The notes beneath the pieces were generated by a model. It was given only the letters and a program-made list of their open reading frames with translations. It was not told the origin of the DNA and searched no databases. Shown one piece after another: positions 34,485-43,249 of a stretch of DNA of 64,000 nt. The position numbers and the translations under genes are program-made. The DNA is from Nocardioides gansuensis. GTDB lineage: Bacteria > Actinomycetota > Actinomycetes > Propionibacteriales > Nocardioidaceae. The stretch lies in assembly GCF_003076135.1 (NCBI RefSeq), contig NZ_QDGZ01000006.1:310001-374000 (forward strand), given 5' to 3'. Numbering within the stretch: the first letter of the stretch is position 1; each line of letters starts with the position of its first letter.

Positions 34485-35130
34485 CTCTATGTCTCCATGA
34501 GCTGCGGCCGGGAGTCGAACATCGCCTACGTGGCTCTCGACCAGCCGGACGACAGCCACTCGACGTCCGAGCCTGATGACGTCACGGCTCGCCCCGTGCT
34601 CTTCGGGGTGCTCCAACACAGCGGCGCAAGCATGTCCGCGCACCAGACGATTGAGGCCGAGTACGCACGATCGCGTCGATGACCGGCGCGAGCTCCTCCT
34701 CCACCGCGGGGCTGCCGCCTCCGCCCGCGCCTGATCGCCGGGTCTCATCCCGGAGCCGTTAGGGGAGATGTCCGCTGAGGACCGGCGGTCGATCGACGAG
34801 CGCGCGGAGCTCATCGAGACACGGGCCTATGCGCTGGCTGCCGCAGCTGTCGAGGCCGGTGCGCCTTGGGCGCGCCGATTGGGGACAGCGCCGACCGAGC
34901 CGATGGCCTACGAATCCTGGTTACGCGCGGCAGCGACAGTCGCCGCGTATCGCGATCGCTACAAGATCGAGTCTGATCTGCCGACTGGCGGAGGGGGCAC
35001 TAGCGACGCTCAACGGGCCGACCGCCAGCGCGCCCTCGCCGCCGGCCGCGAGGCGGTATGGGTCTCGTCCCTCCGCGCGCCGGAGCCGCATGCGCCGGCC
35101 GCTCAAGTTCGTGCCGTATCGAGTCCATAG
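34485..35130 (+). pseudogene. Remnant of a second MobF relaxase (C-terminal third)
   Basis: First frame (34485-34682): LYVSMSCGRESNIAYVALDQPDDSH, later FGVLQHSGASMSAHQTIEAEY. This is the helicase-end block of actinobacterial TraA/TrwC relaxases, with the usual MTRGR changed to MSCGR. After a stop, another frame (34768-35130) continues DRRSIDERAELIETRAYALA and AAATVAAYRDRYKIE, the family's C-terminal tail. Relaxase and main helicase domains are missing. It is on the plus strand, opposite to the intact relaxase, and its sequence differs from it, so it derives from another element. Confidence 0.75.
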
Positions 35131-35235
35131 ACGTCACAAGTCGTGGCCGTCCACAGGTTGGTGACGCAGTCGTGCCGAATGTCCCGTCGCGCCGTACGAC
35201 GGAGGTGTCCCGTCCGAGTCCAAGGGAGGCCGCCC

Positions 35236-35598
35236 ATGTTGTTCTTGATTGCATTGCCCGTTCTAGTCCTCGTAGCAGCTGGTCACCGATGGCTGCACGC
35301 GTACGCGCCTACGAACAATCTGCTGGCCTCTCGAGCGCGGCTGGCACCGCAAAGATGGCGCACTGTGCTGCTCCTCGTGGTCATCGCGATGATCCTCCTA
35401 CTCGCGATGCGAGTGATCGAAGTGTGGGTCGGCTCAGGAGGGCCGAGCTGGCTGAATCTCGTGGTCCTGGTCCTTGCGTGGGACACGATCAAGTTCGGGA
35501 TCGCATCCTGCCTAGTGGCCTTCGGCTGCGTGCGAAAGCTTGCAGTCGCTGCCGCGTCAAGCAGGCGACGTTGTCAGAACGGTGGCGCGTGTGCTTGA
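35236..35598 (+). CDS. Small membrane protein, unknown
   Basis: 120 residues with three hydrophobic segments (about 1-17, 40-57, 68-90), the first at the very N-terminus (MLFLIALPVLVLVAAG). ATG 35236 is supported by GGGAGG (35224-35229). I recognise no family. The end overlaps the start of the next frame by about 60 bases in another frame, so one of the two annotations may be too long. Confidence 0.5.
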   Translation: MLFLIALPVLVLVAAGHRWLHAYAPTNNLLASRARLAPQRWRTVLLLVVIAMILLLAMRVIEVWVGSGGPSWLNLVVLVLAWDTIKFGIASCLVAFGCVRKLAVAAASSRRRCQNGGACA

Positions 35599-35944
35599 CG
35601 CAGTCGACAATCGTCAGGTGGTCATCGTCTACCTCGACAGCGCCCCTGAGAACGTCGTCCCGGAGCTCGGGTTGAGGGTCGTCTCGATCCTCCCTGAGCG
35701 TTGGAACGGATGGCTCCGGCCCCTGGCGACCGCAGACGCCTTCGGCAACTTCCTCGATGCGTGGAGACGCAATGATCCGAACGGGATCTGGGGCTGGGCT
35801 ACCGAGGTGGGCGACACCCTCGTGTGCAGCCGGTCCGACGACGACGAACCGGCGGAGGAGTTCCCGAAGGTGGACACGCTCCCTGACGGACGCGCCGTCT
35901 ACGACTTCACCGGGTGGACCTGGGTGGAGGGTGCTGAGGTGTAG
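35540..35944 (+). CDS. Hypothetical acidic protein
   Basis: Up to 134 residues from TTG 35540; GTG 35582 (VARVLDAVDNRQVVIVYLDS) is an equally plausible start that removes most of the overlap with the gene before. The composition is protein-like, with a regular acidic C-terminal part (SDDDEPAEEFPKVDTLPDGRAVYDFTG). No family recognised. It converges on the methyltransferase gene with only 14 bases between stop codons. Confidence 0.5.
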   Translation: MQSLPRQAGDVVRTVARVLDAVDNRQVVIVYLDSAPENVVPELGLRVVSILPERWNGWLRPLATADAFGNFLDAWRRNDPNGIWGWATEVGDTLVCSRSDDDEPAEEFPKVDTLPDGRAVYDFTGWTWVEGAEV

Positions 35945-35958
35945 CGGCGTGCCCGCTC

Positions 35959-37128
35959 TCAGAGCCCCACGTGGTTCCGGAGACGTCGCGCAAGCAACTC
36001 GGCGATCGGCACGGCAACAGCGTTTCCGATCGCCCCCATGCTGCGGGAACGGGCAACCGGAAACTCGTAGTCATCAGGGAACCCCTGGATGCGAGCCGAC
36101 TCGCGCACGGTCAAGTAGCGCAGCGAGTTGTCATCGAACCGAATCATCGCCTCGCCACCACTGACTCCGTGGACTCCGGCCTTGATGGTCTTGGCCGGCC
36201 AGTCGAAGGGGCTTCCCGAGTGCTTGGGGTAGGCACGAGCACCTGGAATCCCTCGATGGTTCGTGACGCCTTCGGCATCGACACCATTAACGGGCTCGGG
36301 TAGGCCCACGACAGCGTCGCGGATGGTCTGCCAGCGTGCCTTCTCCGGACGACCTAGCTCCTTAAGTTCTCGCTTGCGCTCCTCCATGCCGTCAGGCAGT
36401 ACGGGCATCGCCATGCCGTGTGAGGTCCAGTAGTCGCCCGTGACCCACTGGTCGTAGAGCAGCGCGTCGCGGCTGAACTCGCCATCGATCTTGTCTGGCC
36501 AGGTATCGGCGTTCGGAAGGTCCGTTCGGATCCCGATCAGAAAAACGCGGCGCCGGTTCTGCGGCAGGCCGAAGTCAGCGGCGTCGATCAGATGCTGGGT
36601 GACGTGGTACCGCAAGGAACGTGGCCGAGCCTTCTTGATCCGAGCATCGTGCTCTGCCCAGAGTTCATCCTCGGTGGGGGTCACAGTCGGCTTCTCGAGC
36701 TGATGCCGGATGTAGGAGAAGTACGGCGAGAAGGACGGCCTCGTGAGCCCCGGGACGTTCTCAAAGATCACGAACTTCGGACGCAGCTTCCGCACGACGT
36801 CCAATGCCGCCGGAAACATGTTCCGATCGTCATCATCGCCTGCGTGCACACCTGCCAGCGAGAACGGCTGGCACGGGGGCCCGCCCGCTACTAGGTCGAC
36901 CTGTCCTTCCTTGAGGTCGGTCTGTTTGAGCCAGATGCGGACGTCCTTCTCGTGCACATCGTCCTTGTTCCAGAGGTTCGGGTGCAGCTCCGCGTTGTGT
37001 CGAAGGATCGTCGCGGCGGGCTTGTGCCACTCGACCAGCGCAAGGTGTTCGAACTCGGCATTGCGAGTCCCGAGGGCCATGCCGCCGCCGCCCGCGAACA
37101 GCTCCACGGAGGTCAACGAGTTGCTCAT
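35959..37128 (-). CDS. C5-cytosine DNA methyltransferase
   Basis: 389 residues with all main motifs: I (VELFAGGGGMALG, 8-20), IV with catalytic cysteine C86 in GGPPCQPFS, VI ENVPG (123-127), VIII QNRRRVFLIG, IX RESARIQGFPDDY and X GAIGNAVAVPIA. It methylates cytosine C5 in a target set by the region between VIII and IX. Last gene of a five-gene operon read leftward; its start overlaps the Vsr stop by four bases. In a restriction system it would protect host DNA from the nuclease encoded upstream. Recognition sequence cannot be predicted. Confidence 0.95.
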   Translation of the reverse strand: MSNSLTSVELFAGGGGMALGTRNAEFEHLALVEWHKPAATILRHNAELHPNLWNKDDVHEKDVRIWLKQTDLKEGQVDLVAGGPPCQPFSLAGVHAGDDDDRNMFPAALDVVRKLRPKFVIFENVPGLTRPSFSPYFSYIRHQLEKPTVTPTEDELWAEHDARIKKARPRSLRYHVTQHLIDAADFGLPQNRRRVFLIGIRTDLPNADTWPDKIDGEFSRDALLYDQWVTGDYWTSHGMAMPVLPDGMEERKRELKELGRPEKARWQTIRDAVVGLPEPVNGVDAEGVTNHRGIPGARAYPKHSGSPFDWPAKTIKAGVHGVSGGEAMIRFDDNSLRYLTVRESARIQGFPDDYEFPVARSRSMGAIGNAVAVPIAELLARRLRNHVGL

Positions 37129-37568
37129 CGGTCGGTGCCCTCCCGCCGACTGCGAACGGCAAATTCGACCCGATCCGCCGCTGAGACGACATCACGCTCG
37201 ACGTCGGACGCCCAGACGCGTATCACCTGCCAGCCGGCGTCAGTCAGCGCCTGAGTGACCTGCGCGTCTCGCTGCATGTTGCGGCTGATCTTCTTCATCC
37301 AAAAGTCTGAGTTTGCGTGGCGGAACTCGTCCTCGAAGGACTTGTAGCCACGTGTCCGCCATCCGTTGCCGTGCCAACGGTCGCCATCCACGAAGCAAGC
37401 GACCCGGGCTGGCCCGAACACGATGTCGGGCTTACCAACCAGATTCGTAGACACTCGGAAGCGGAGTCCTCTCTTGTGCAGCTCACGGCGCAGGGCCATT
37501 TCGGGTCGGGTCCCGGTATGCCTGACAGCCGACATGATTCGGGAGGTCACCTGGGGGTCGCGCGTCAC
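37125..37568 (-). CDS. vsr: Very short patch repair endonuclease (Vsr)
   Basis: 147 residues of the Vsr fold, a PD-(D/E)XK-like nuclease that nicks at T:G mismatches arising when 5-methylcytosine deaminates. TSRIMSAVRHTGTRPEMALRRELH is the N-terminal family block, D48 in GKPDIVF is the catalytic aspartate, and VDGDRWHG (61-67) replaces the more common VDGCFWHGC. Its place next to a C5 methyltransferase is classical. It overlaps both neighbours by four bases (ATGA). The zinc-site cysteine of the WHGC motif is absent. Confidence 0.9.
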   Translation of the reverse strand: MTRDPQVTSRIMSAVRHTGTRPEMALRRELHKRGLRFRVSTNLVGKPDIVFGPARVACFVDGDRWHGNGWRTRGYKSFEDEFRHANSDFWMKKISRNMQRDAQVTQALTDAGWQVIRVWASDVERDVVSAADRVEFAVRSRREGTDR

Positions 37569-38191
37569 GTCTGGTCGCCGCCCTTCGACTGACGAGCGGC
37601 CACGCGGTAGTACTTGATGGCGATAGAACAGCGCTCAGCGATCCGCTTGTGGTGCGCCCTCTCCCCACGCGTGACCGGGTGATCCAACGTCTCCAAGATC
37701 ACGATGCATCCCTCGTGGCTCGGGTTGCTCGCGAGGTGGTTGATCGTCGCCCACACCAGGTGGCGGAGGTTCTTCGCCGCATCCCACACGACGTAGGTCG
37801 TCGCGCCGTCGATCTTGGCGAGACAGTGAAAGGGCTTGACCCCCTGGCTGTTGTCGACCACAGCGGCGTCGGAGCCGAGAGCGTGCTGGACGAGTTGCTC
37901 AGCGGTGGGCCCGACGGAGGTGCCGAACCTCGCGTACCTCCCGGCTCCGAGCCGAGCCCGTCCGTACTCCTTCATCGGGCCGTCTTTGATCCATGAGCGG
38001 GCGTTCTCAATGCTCATGTACCTGGTGAGGACGCCGCCGATCTCGGGATCGGTCACCCAATCGTCGTACTGCGCGGTTCGGTTGTTGGCCGGCAGGTGCT
38101 CCCAGTCGAGCCGATCCGCGGCGGCATATAGAGCCTTGACCACACCGTCGATCTGATCCTTCGGCACGCGGCGGGACTCTGCGGCACTCAT
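37565..38191 (-). CDS. Uncharacterised protein in the ATPase/helicase/methyltransferase operon
   Basis: 208 residues; I recognise no family. The sequence is well-behaved: a charged helical N-terminus (VPKDQIDGVVKALYAAADRL), a middle with SIENARSWIKDGPMKEYGRARLGAGRYARFG, and an alpha/beta C-terminal half with TTYVVWDAAKNLRHLVWATINHL and GCIVILETLDHP. Four-base overlaps tie it to Vsr and the nuclease-helicase, so it is made in fixed proportion with them. It could be a specificity, adaptor or immunity component. No nuclease or nucleotide motif is evident. Confidence 0.75.
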   Translation of the reverse strand: MSAAESRRVPKDQIDGVVKALYAAADRLDWEHLPANNRTAQYDDWVTDPEIGGVLTRYMSIENARSWIKDGPMKEYGRARLGAGRYARFGTSVGPTAEQLVQHALGSDAAVVDNSQGVKPFHCLAKIDGATTYVVWDAAKNLRHLVWATINHLASNPSHEGCIVILETLDHPVTRGERAHHKRIAERCSIAIKYYRVAARQSKGGDQT

Positions 38192-39849
38192 GATGCGGGG
38201 AGGTCCGGGTCGAGGAACTGGAGACGTGCGTCATCGTTCGCCGTCTCAAGGTCAGCGGCGTCAAGAATCCACTGCTCGAGGAGAGACTCGGCCCGAGCGT
38301 CGCTGAAGCTGATCTCCGGCTGAGGCACGTCGGGAACGACCTCGATCTCGTCCGCATTGGTCTGCCTGCGCAGGTTGAGCAGGGCAGCGACACGACGCAG
38401 GTCACTGACGAAGTCGAGCGCGATCACCTTGTGCTTGCCCTCGCGGAGCCTCAGGCCCCGCCCCAACTGCTGGACAAAGATCCGACGACTGTGGGTTACG
38501 CGGGCGAAGCAGATGATGTTCACATCGGGCACGTCGACGCCCTCGTTCAGGATGTCGACGGCAGTCAAGATCGGGACCCGGCCGGATCGGAAGTCGAGAA
38601 GGCGAAGCTGTCGATCGCGAACCTTCAAGCCCTCGTGGATTGCCTGAGTGTTGGACCACTCTGGCGTGCGGCGGATCAACTCCGCCATGCGTTCAGCGTG
38701 CTCCTTCGTCTGGCAGAACACGATGGCCCGCGGGTCGAGCGTCGACCGCCAGGCTGTGCTCAGCTCGTCAAGGATCGCCTCGTCGCGCTGCGGCAGGAAC
38801 AACTTGGAGTTGAGCTCCTTCATCGAGTAGGAGCGCCGTGACACGTCCTTGACGACATCCCAGTCGATGTTGTCGAGGAACAGCCGGTAGTCGACCTGGG
38901 CGAGGTAGCCGAGGCGCATTCCCTCGCCGATGCCCAACTTGTAGGAGGCAGGCCCGAAATGGCTCTCGATGTCGTACTTGTCACCGCGCCACGGCGTCGC
39001 GGTGACCCCGAACTGGCTGGAGTCGCTCAACTCGGCCAGCAGTTGTCCGTACTGACCGTCCTCTCCCACATGGTGGGTCTCATCCACCATGACCAGGGAG
39101 GGCCGGTAACCCGCTAGCGCCACGTTGAGGGCACTCGCAACGGTCGCGAAGGTAACGCCGCGCAGGTCTTTGGGCTTCTCGTCGCCGGTAAGCACCTGGG
39201 TCTTCACGGTCTTCGGCAGGTGTCTCCAGAGGGCGCGCTCAAGTTGCGCGACGAGGTCCTTGGTGTGAGCAGCCACCAGGATGTCGGCTTTCGGGTCCAG
39301 TGAGAGGTGGTGAGCGATCACCTCTCCGCCGACGACGGTCTTCCCCAAGCCGGTGGCGAGCACAAGGAGCGCGCGGCCCTCGGTGTCGAGGTCCTCGATC
39401 AACGAGGCAACGGCTTCGCTCTGGTAGTCCCGCAGCCGGATTCGCACCGGCTGGTCCGCAGCCTGCTCCCACAGCTGCAGCAGGTCGGCGCCGGTCCAGA
39501 AGTCGATGCGCTGGCCGGTGCGAGCCAGGACCTGAGCGCGCGCCACAGCGTCTCGGCTGGGACGAACGTTGGTAACGACAACGCCGCGATCCGCGCGGTA
39601 GTGGTCCATTGCGTTGGAGACCTCATCGACCGCACTCTTCGGAACGCTGCCCTGCTTCTGCCACTTGGCCTGGAACACCCATTTCTGCCCGGCGATCGTG
39701 GCGAGCAGATCGCCACCTTCGTCGCCCGAGCCGTCGATGTTCGAGATGTCGCTGTACCGCAGCAGGGCAAGGAGCCGCTCGACCTGCGTGGTGAACCGAC
39801 GCTCACCCCCAAGGATGAGGTGCCTGGGATCAACGAAAGAGTCGTTCAC
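38188..39849 (-). CDS. Mrr-type nuclease fused to SF2 helicase
   Basis: 553 residues. The N-terminal 110 residues form a restriction-endonuclease-like Mrr_cat domain: D47 in GSGDEGGDLL and QAK (60-62) in WVFQAKWQ are the D-(x)n-QxK catalytic set. Then a DEAD/DEAH superfamily-2 helicase: Walker A VLATGLGKT (163-171), Walker B DETHH (256-260), motif III GVTATPWRGD, and motif VI QQLGRGLR. It is the likely restriction effector, moving on and cutting unmodified DNA. Four-base overlaps couple it to the genes on both sides. Polarity and cut site unknown. Confidence 0.88.
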   Translation of the reverse strand: MNDSFVDPRHLILGGERRFTTQVERLLALLRYSDISNIDGSGDEGGDLLATIAGQKWVFQAKWQKQGSVPKSAVDEVSNAMDHYRADRGVVVTNVRPSRDAVARAQVLARTGQRIDFWTGADLLQLWEQAADQPVRIRLRDYQSEAVASLIEDLDTEGRALLVLATGLGKTVVGGEVIAHHLSLDPKADILVAAHTKDLVAQLERALWRHLPKTVKTQVLTGDEKPKDLRGVTFATVASALNVALAGYRPSLVMVDETHHVGEDGQYGQLLAELSDSSQFGVTATPWRGDKYDIESHFGPASYKLGIGEGMRLGYLAQVDYRLFLDNIDWDVVKDVSRRSYSMKELNSKLFLPQRDEAILDELSTAWRSTLDPRAIVFCQTKEHAERMAELIRRTPEWSNTQAIHEGLKVRDRQLRLLDFRSGRVPILTAVDILNEGVDVPDVNIICFARVTHSRRIFVQQLGRGLRLREGKHKVIALDFVSDLRRVAALLNLRRQTNADEIEVVPDVPQPEISFSDARAESLLEQWILDAADLETANDDARLQFLDPDLPAS

Positions 39850-42179
39850 GACGAGTCCTCGGGCGCGTCGACCAGCTCCGCTTCCAACAGGCGGCAGCTC
39901 AACCGACCGCGGTTGAGTTCATCGGGCCGCCGCCGTGTCTGGTGCTCCGCCAACTGGCCGGCATCGTTCAGGTACCCGATCAGACGGTTGACCGTGAGCG
40001 CACGGGCGTGGCTGTCCGTGAACGTCTGGTACGGCGCCCGGAACACTCGGCCATCGAGGAACTCACCAGGACGTTGCTGGATGAGCCGGGAGATGGCAGC
40101 AGAGGACGCGTACAGAATCCAGGCGCCGCTCTCTCGAGCCTCCTGCCAATCGGCATCCATCCCCTCCTGAGCGAACCGCTGCTCGGCGGCTGCATGCTCA
40201 GGCTCCATCACGTAGCCCCAGAACCCCTCCGAGTTCCCCGAGATCACCGGCCGCATCGTGCGTCGCACGCGGTCAAGCAACGAGTGAGCGGCACCGCCGA
40301 GCGCCGTCGGGGTCACCTTCTGGTCGGGCAGGCAACGATCCATCAGGTCAGCGATGATCGAGCTGAGCGCCTGATTACTGCCTCGACGATCTCGGATGTG
40401 CTCGGCGACCCCGAGGACGGCGTACTCCCGCGGGTCCGCGCCAAAGTCAGTGAAGAGACTGTGGCCGAAGTCCACGAACACGTGAACATCGGTTCCGCGC
40501 TGCTGCTGAACGTAGACGGGCACCCGCTGGCCGCTCGTGTCCGCGACCTCGGTGCCGTTCAGGCCGTAGACGGTCACCTTCAGTGCATTGCCGAAGCCAG
40601 GCAGCGCGTACTCACCAGAGATATCGTGGAGGACCTCTCCCTGCTCGCGGTACCGCTCCTGCTTCTGGTCCTCGGTCTCACGGGGCGGAGTCGGGTCCCC
40701 GGGCTGCGGCTGGGAGTCAGTGGGCTCGGGGATGTCCAGCCGGGATCGAGCGTCGTCGTCGCCGGCGTCTCCGGGGTCGGTCGATTCAGGAGGCACGATG
40801 ACCTTTGGCTCATCGTGCTGCTTCGCCTGCTCGTACCAGATGTGGTCGTGCTGGTACGCAGGGTCACCTTTGCGGAACAACTTCGCCCACTCACGGGCCT
40901 TCTCATGGATCGCGTGGTCGCCATCTCCGGGGACCAGGTACTTGAGGCCGGGATCCAGCCGTCGGTAGCCGGTGAAGAGACGACCGATCGGGGATTCGTT
41001 GGTCGGGTAACCCGCTTCGCGCGCGATATTCGGACGGAGAGGACCGTCCCCACGCAACGTGCGAACAACCTGCTTCCATTCGATCGTGTTGTACTCGAAT
41101 GCGTTCTTCTGGTAGTTGACCCGCACGTGATCGATGTGGATCTCGCCCACGATCCGGCCCTCGTTCGGGACCTCGATCGGGTATTCGCTCTCTGGGCGAG
41201 CTCCTAGTTCGTTTGGATCCTCCCACGCGAAGATCCGCACGTCCCGAACAAGGATCTTGCGACCGTTGCGGAGGAAGTCGATGCCGAAATCGGACTTGTG
41301 GGAGTAACGCTGGATGCCCAGCCAACCCGTAATCCGGCGCTCGCGCTCCTCCAGCTCGGTACTGCCGCACTCCTCGCACTCGCGGACAGTCAGATCCTGC
41401 CAACGGCCACAGTCGTGGCAGGCGTTCAGCGACGGCAACTCCTTGTCGATCTCGATGTACGCGGGGTACTTGACGCCCCGCTGCACCACCGAGCGGTCCT
41501 TGTTCCAGATGCAGGGCAGCAACGGCTGCACGGACTTGCCGTCGACCCGGAGGGAGAAGTCACGCTCGCGAAGGAGAAACGAGTAGACGTCGCCGAGCAG
41601 GTCCCGGATCTTGGTCTGCTGGCGCGACAGGAGGTCGTGCTGCTCCTGCTTCAGGTCGCTGACGATGACCTGGGTGCCGTGCTCAGCCGGGTCATCCTTG
41701 GGCTCGCGGATGACGGGCACGACGAAGTTGTCCTGGGTGGCCATCTTTCGGAGGTCCAGAGTGACACTCACCCACTCGGAGTCCCCGGCACGGGTCGTGC
41801 GGACCTGGGTCGTGTTGCCGAGTCGAGCGGTCGCGATGTTGAAGCCCATGCCGAAAAGTCCGAGCTTGCCGTAGCGGGCGTTGCTCGACCATCCGGCGGA
41901 CAGTGCCATGTTGAGGTGGTCGAGGCTCATGCCCCTCCCGTTGTCGCTGATCCAGACTTGCGCGTCGCGGTGGTCAGAGTCCCGGCTGGGCAGGCTGATG
42001 GTGACCGTCGGCGTGTCGTCCTCCGGAGGATCCGAGAGGAAGTCATCGAAGGCGTTGTCGATCAACTCGGCCAGGCACTGCCACGGCGCGAATTCGATGT
42101 CACCGAGCACCGCCAGCAGCCGCGGATGCGGCGTGACATCAATGCTCTCCCCGCCGATGGAGACTTCCTCATCGACCAC
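39846..42179 (-). CDS. GHKL (MORC/Hsp90-like) ATPase with zinc ribbon
   Basis: 777 residues, start GTG 42179. The GHKL fold is clear: motif N ELIDNAFDD (E38-D41-N42), G1 SDNGRGMS (D79), and G2 KLGLFGMGFNIATARL (105-120). A four-cysteine zinc ribbon (C254-x2-C257, C268-x2-C271) is inserted after the ATPase core. A proline-rich acidic linker (near 470-510) leads to an unknown C-terminal domain of about 270 residues. MORC/MutL-like ATPases in restriction-modification clusters are thought to clamp DNA. First gene of the operon; 221 bases separate it from the divergent FRG gene. Confidence 0.85.
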   Translation of the reverse strand: MVDEEVSIGGESIDVTPHPRLLAVLGDIEFAPWQCLAELIDNAFDDFLSDPPEDDTPTVTISLPSRDSDHRDAQVWISDNGRGMSLDHLNMALSAGWSSNARYGKLGLFGMGFNIATARLGNTTQVRTTRAGDSEWVSVTLDLRKMATQDNFVVPVIREPKDDPAEHGTQVIVSDLKQEQHDLLSRQQTKIRDLLGDVYSFLLRERDFSLRVDGKSVQPLLPCIWNKDRSVVQRGVKYPAYIEIDKELPSLNACHDCGRWQDLTVRECEECGSTELEERERRITGWLGIQRYSHKSDFGIDFLRNGRKILVRDVRIFAWEDPNELGARPESEYPIEVPNEGRIVGEIHIDHVRVNYQKNAFEYNTIEWKQVVRTLRGDGPLRPNIAREAGYPTNESPIGRLFTGYRRLDPGLKYLVPGDGDHAIHEKAREWAKLFRKGDPAYQHDHIWYEQAKQHDEPKVIVPPESTDPGDAGDDDARSRLDIPEPTDSQPQPGDPTPPRETEDQKQERYREQGEVLHDISGEYALPGFGNALKVTVYGLNGTEVADTSGQRVPVYVQQQRGTDVHVFVDFGHSLFTDFGADPREYAVLGVAEHIRDRRGSNQALSSIIADLMDRCLPDQKVTPTALGGAAHSLLDRVRRTMRPVISGNSEGFWGYVMEPEHAAAEQRFAQEGMDADWQEARESGAWILYASSAAISRLIQQRPGEFLDGRVFRAPYQTFTDSHARALTVNRLIGYLNDAGQLAEHQTRRRPDELNRGRLSCRLLEAELVDAPEDSS

Positions 42180-42406
42180 AACTGACCCTTCCCTCGACCC
42201 TCGTCCGCTCCGTCTTGATGCGACTTTCCGACCCTAACCTCAGCGTCCGACACAGCTGACCGGAACGGCCCGTGTCGACTCTGAAAGGCTGAGCTCGTGC
42301 GGGGTCGGGCGGCCCCGCCCCGGCGTTTGTCCAGGTGACACGAAGCCCGCCAGTCTTCACTCGGCGAAAGTGTCGGCACTCGCGGACCTCGAGCGCTCCT
42401 CTCTCA
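42180..42406. promoter_or_regulatory. Divergent control region between the ATPase operon and the FRG gene
   Basis: Must contain promoters for both directions. I see no strong -10 or palindromic operator and no perfect repeat. A weak purine-rich stretch (GGGAAGGG on the minus strand) precedes the ATPase GTG. The boundary on the right depends on which FRG start is used. Confidence 0.35.
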
Positions 42407-43249
42407 GTGCGCGTGATCGACCGTCGCGACCGAGAGTCGGCTGCCAACTTGACGGCCGTGACTGACGGGGCCGCCGATGCAAAGCCTGCCATTCCGACGA
42501 TCGGGTCGGTGGAGGCCCTCATGCGGGTGCTGGCACCTATCACGGCGGACGGCCGCGAAGTCTGGTACCGAGGTCACCGCGACCTGAGTTGGCGGCTTGA
42601 AGCATCCGCCTACCGATTGGAGCGCCACAGGACGGGCGAGCGAGCCATGCTGGCCAGATTCCGCCAGGAAGCTGCCGCAGCCGGGTTGCAATACGCGTTC
42701 GACGAATGGGGGTGGATCACCTTCGCCCAACACCACGCGCTGCCGACTCGACTGCTTGACTGGTCGCAGGGACCGCTCGTGGCGCTGTTCTTCGCCTGCG
42801 AGCTGGGACATGATTCCGACGCGACAGGCGTTGAGACGGACGGGGAGTTCTTCGTCCTCTATCCGAACGATTTGAACGTCGAAGCGGGGGACAACGACGG
42901 CGGACATCCACGGCTCCTCGCGGACGGCGACGGCAAGCTCCGGGACTACCTCCCTGGAAAGGATGCTGAGAACCCCTCGAAGCCCCGCGCGGTCATCGCC
43001 CCATTGGTATTCGACCGGATTCGCTTCCAGACCGGCACGTTCACCGTGGCCCAGCTTCCTACCGCTACCACTGATACAGAGCCGATGAGGAAAGCGCAGG
43101 CGTTGCAATCGTTCACCGTCCCTGGGGACGCCAAGGCGAACCTCCGCGAGCAGCTCGACGCTCTCGGCTTCAACGAGGTCTCCATCTATCGAGACCTCGA
43201 CCGCATAGCGGCCCGCATCAAGAACGGCCACGGGCGGGGTGCGGCATGA
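42335..43249 (+). CDS. FRG-domain protein
   Basis: 304 residues in the longest frame; GTG 42407, 42413 or 42458 would give shorter proteins (down to 263) and the first 40 residues look non-conserved, so the true start is probably one of these. The FRG domain is shown by VWYRGHRDLSWRLEASAYR and ITFAQHHALPTRLLDWSQGPLVALFFA. FRG domains are of unknown biochemistry and are frequent in defence islands. Its stop overlaps the DUF262 start by four bases, so the two are a unit. Confidence 0.8.
   Translation: MTRSPPVFTRRKCRHSRTSSAPLSVRVIDRRDRESAANLTAVTDGAADAKPAIPTIGSVEALMRVLAPITADGREVWYRGHRDLSWRLEASAYRLERHRTGERAMLARFRQEAAAAGLQYAFDEWGWITFAQHHALPTRLLDWSQGPLVALFFACELGHDSDATGVETDGEFFVLYPNDLNVEAGDNDGGHPRLLADGDGKLRDYLPGKDAENPSKPRAVIAPLVFDRIRFQTGTFTVAQLPTATTDTEPMRKAQALQSFTVPGDAKANLREQLDALGFNEVSIYRDLDRIAARIKNGHGRGAA

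Noticed and set aside
34440..34814. 124-residue minus-strand frame right of attR
   Set aside because: It is antisense to the relaxase remnant on the plus strand and is explained as its shadow.
42180..42334. Second transcription start or small gene before the FRG frame
   Set aside because: Only short frames without ribosome sites; the region is better seen as a divergent promoter.
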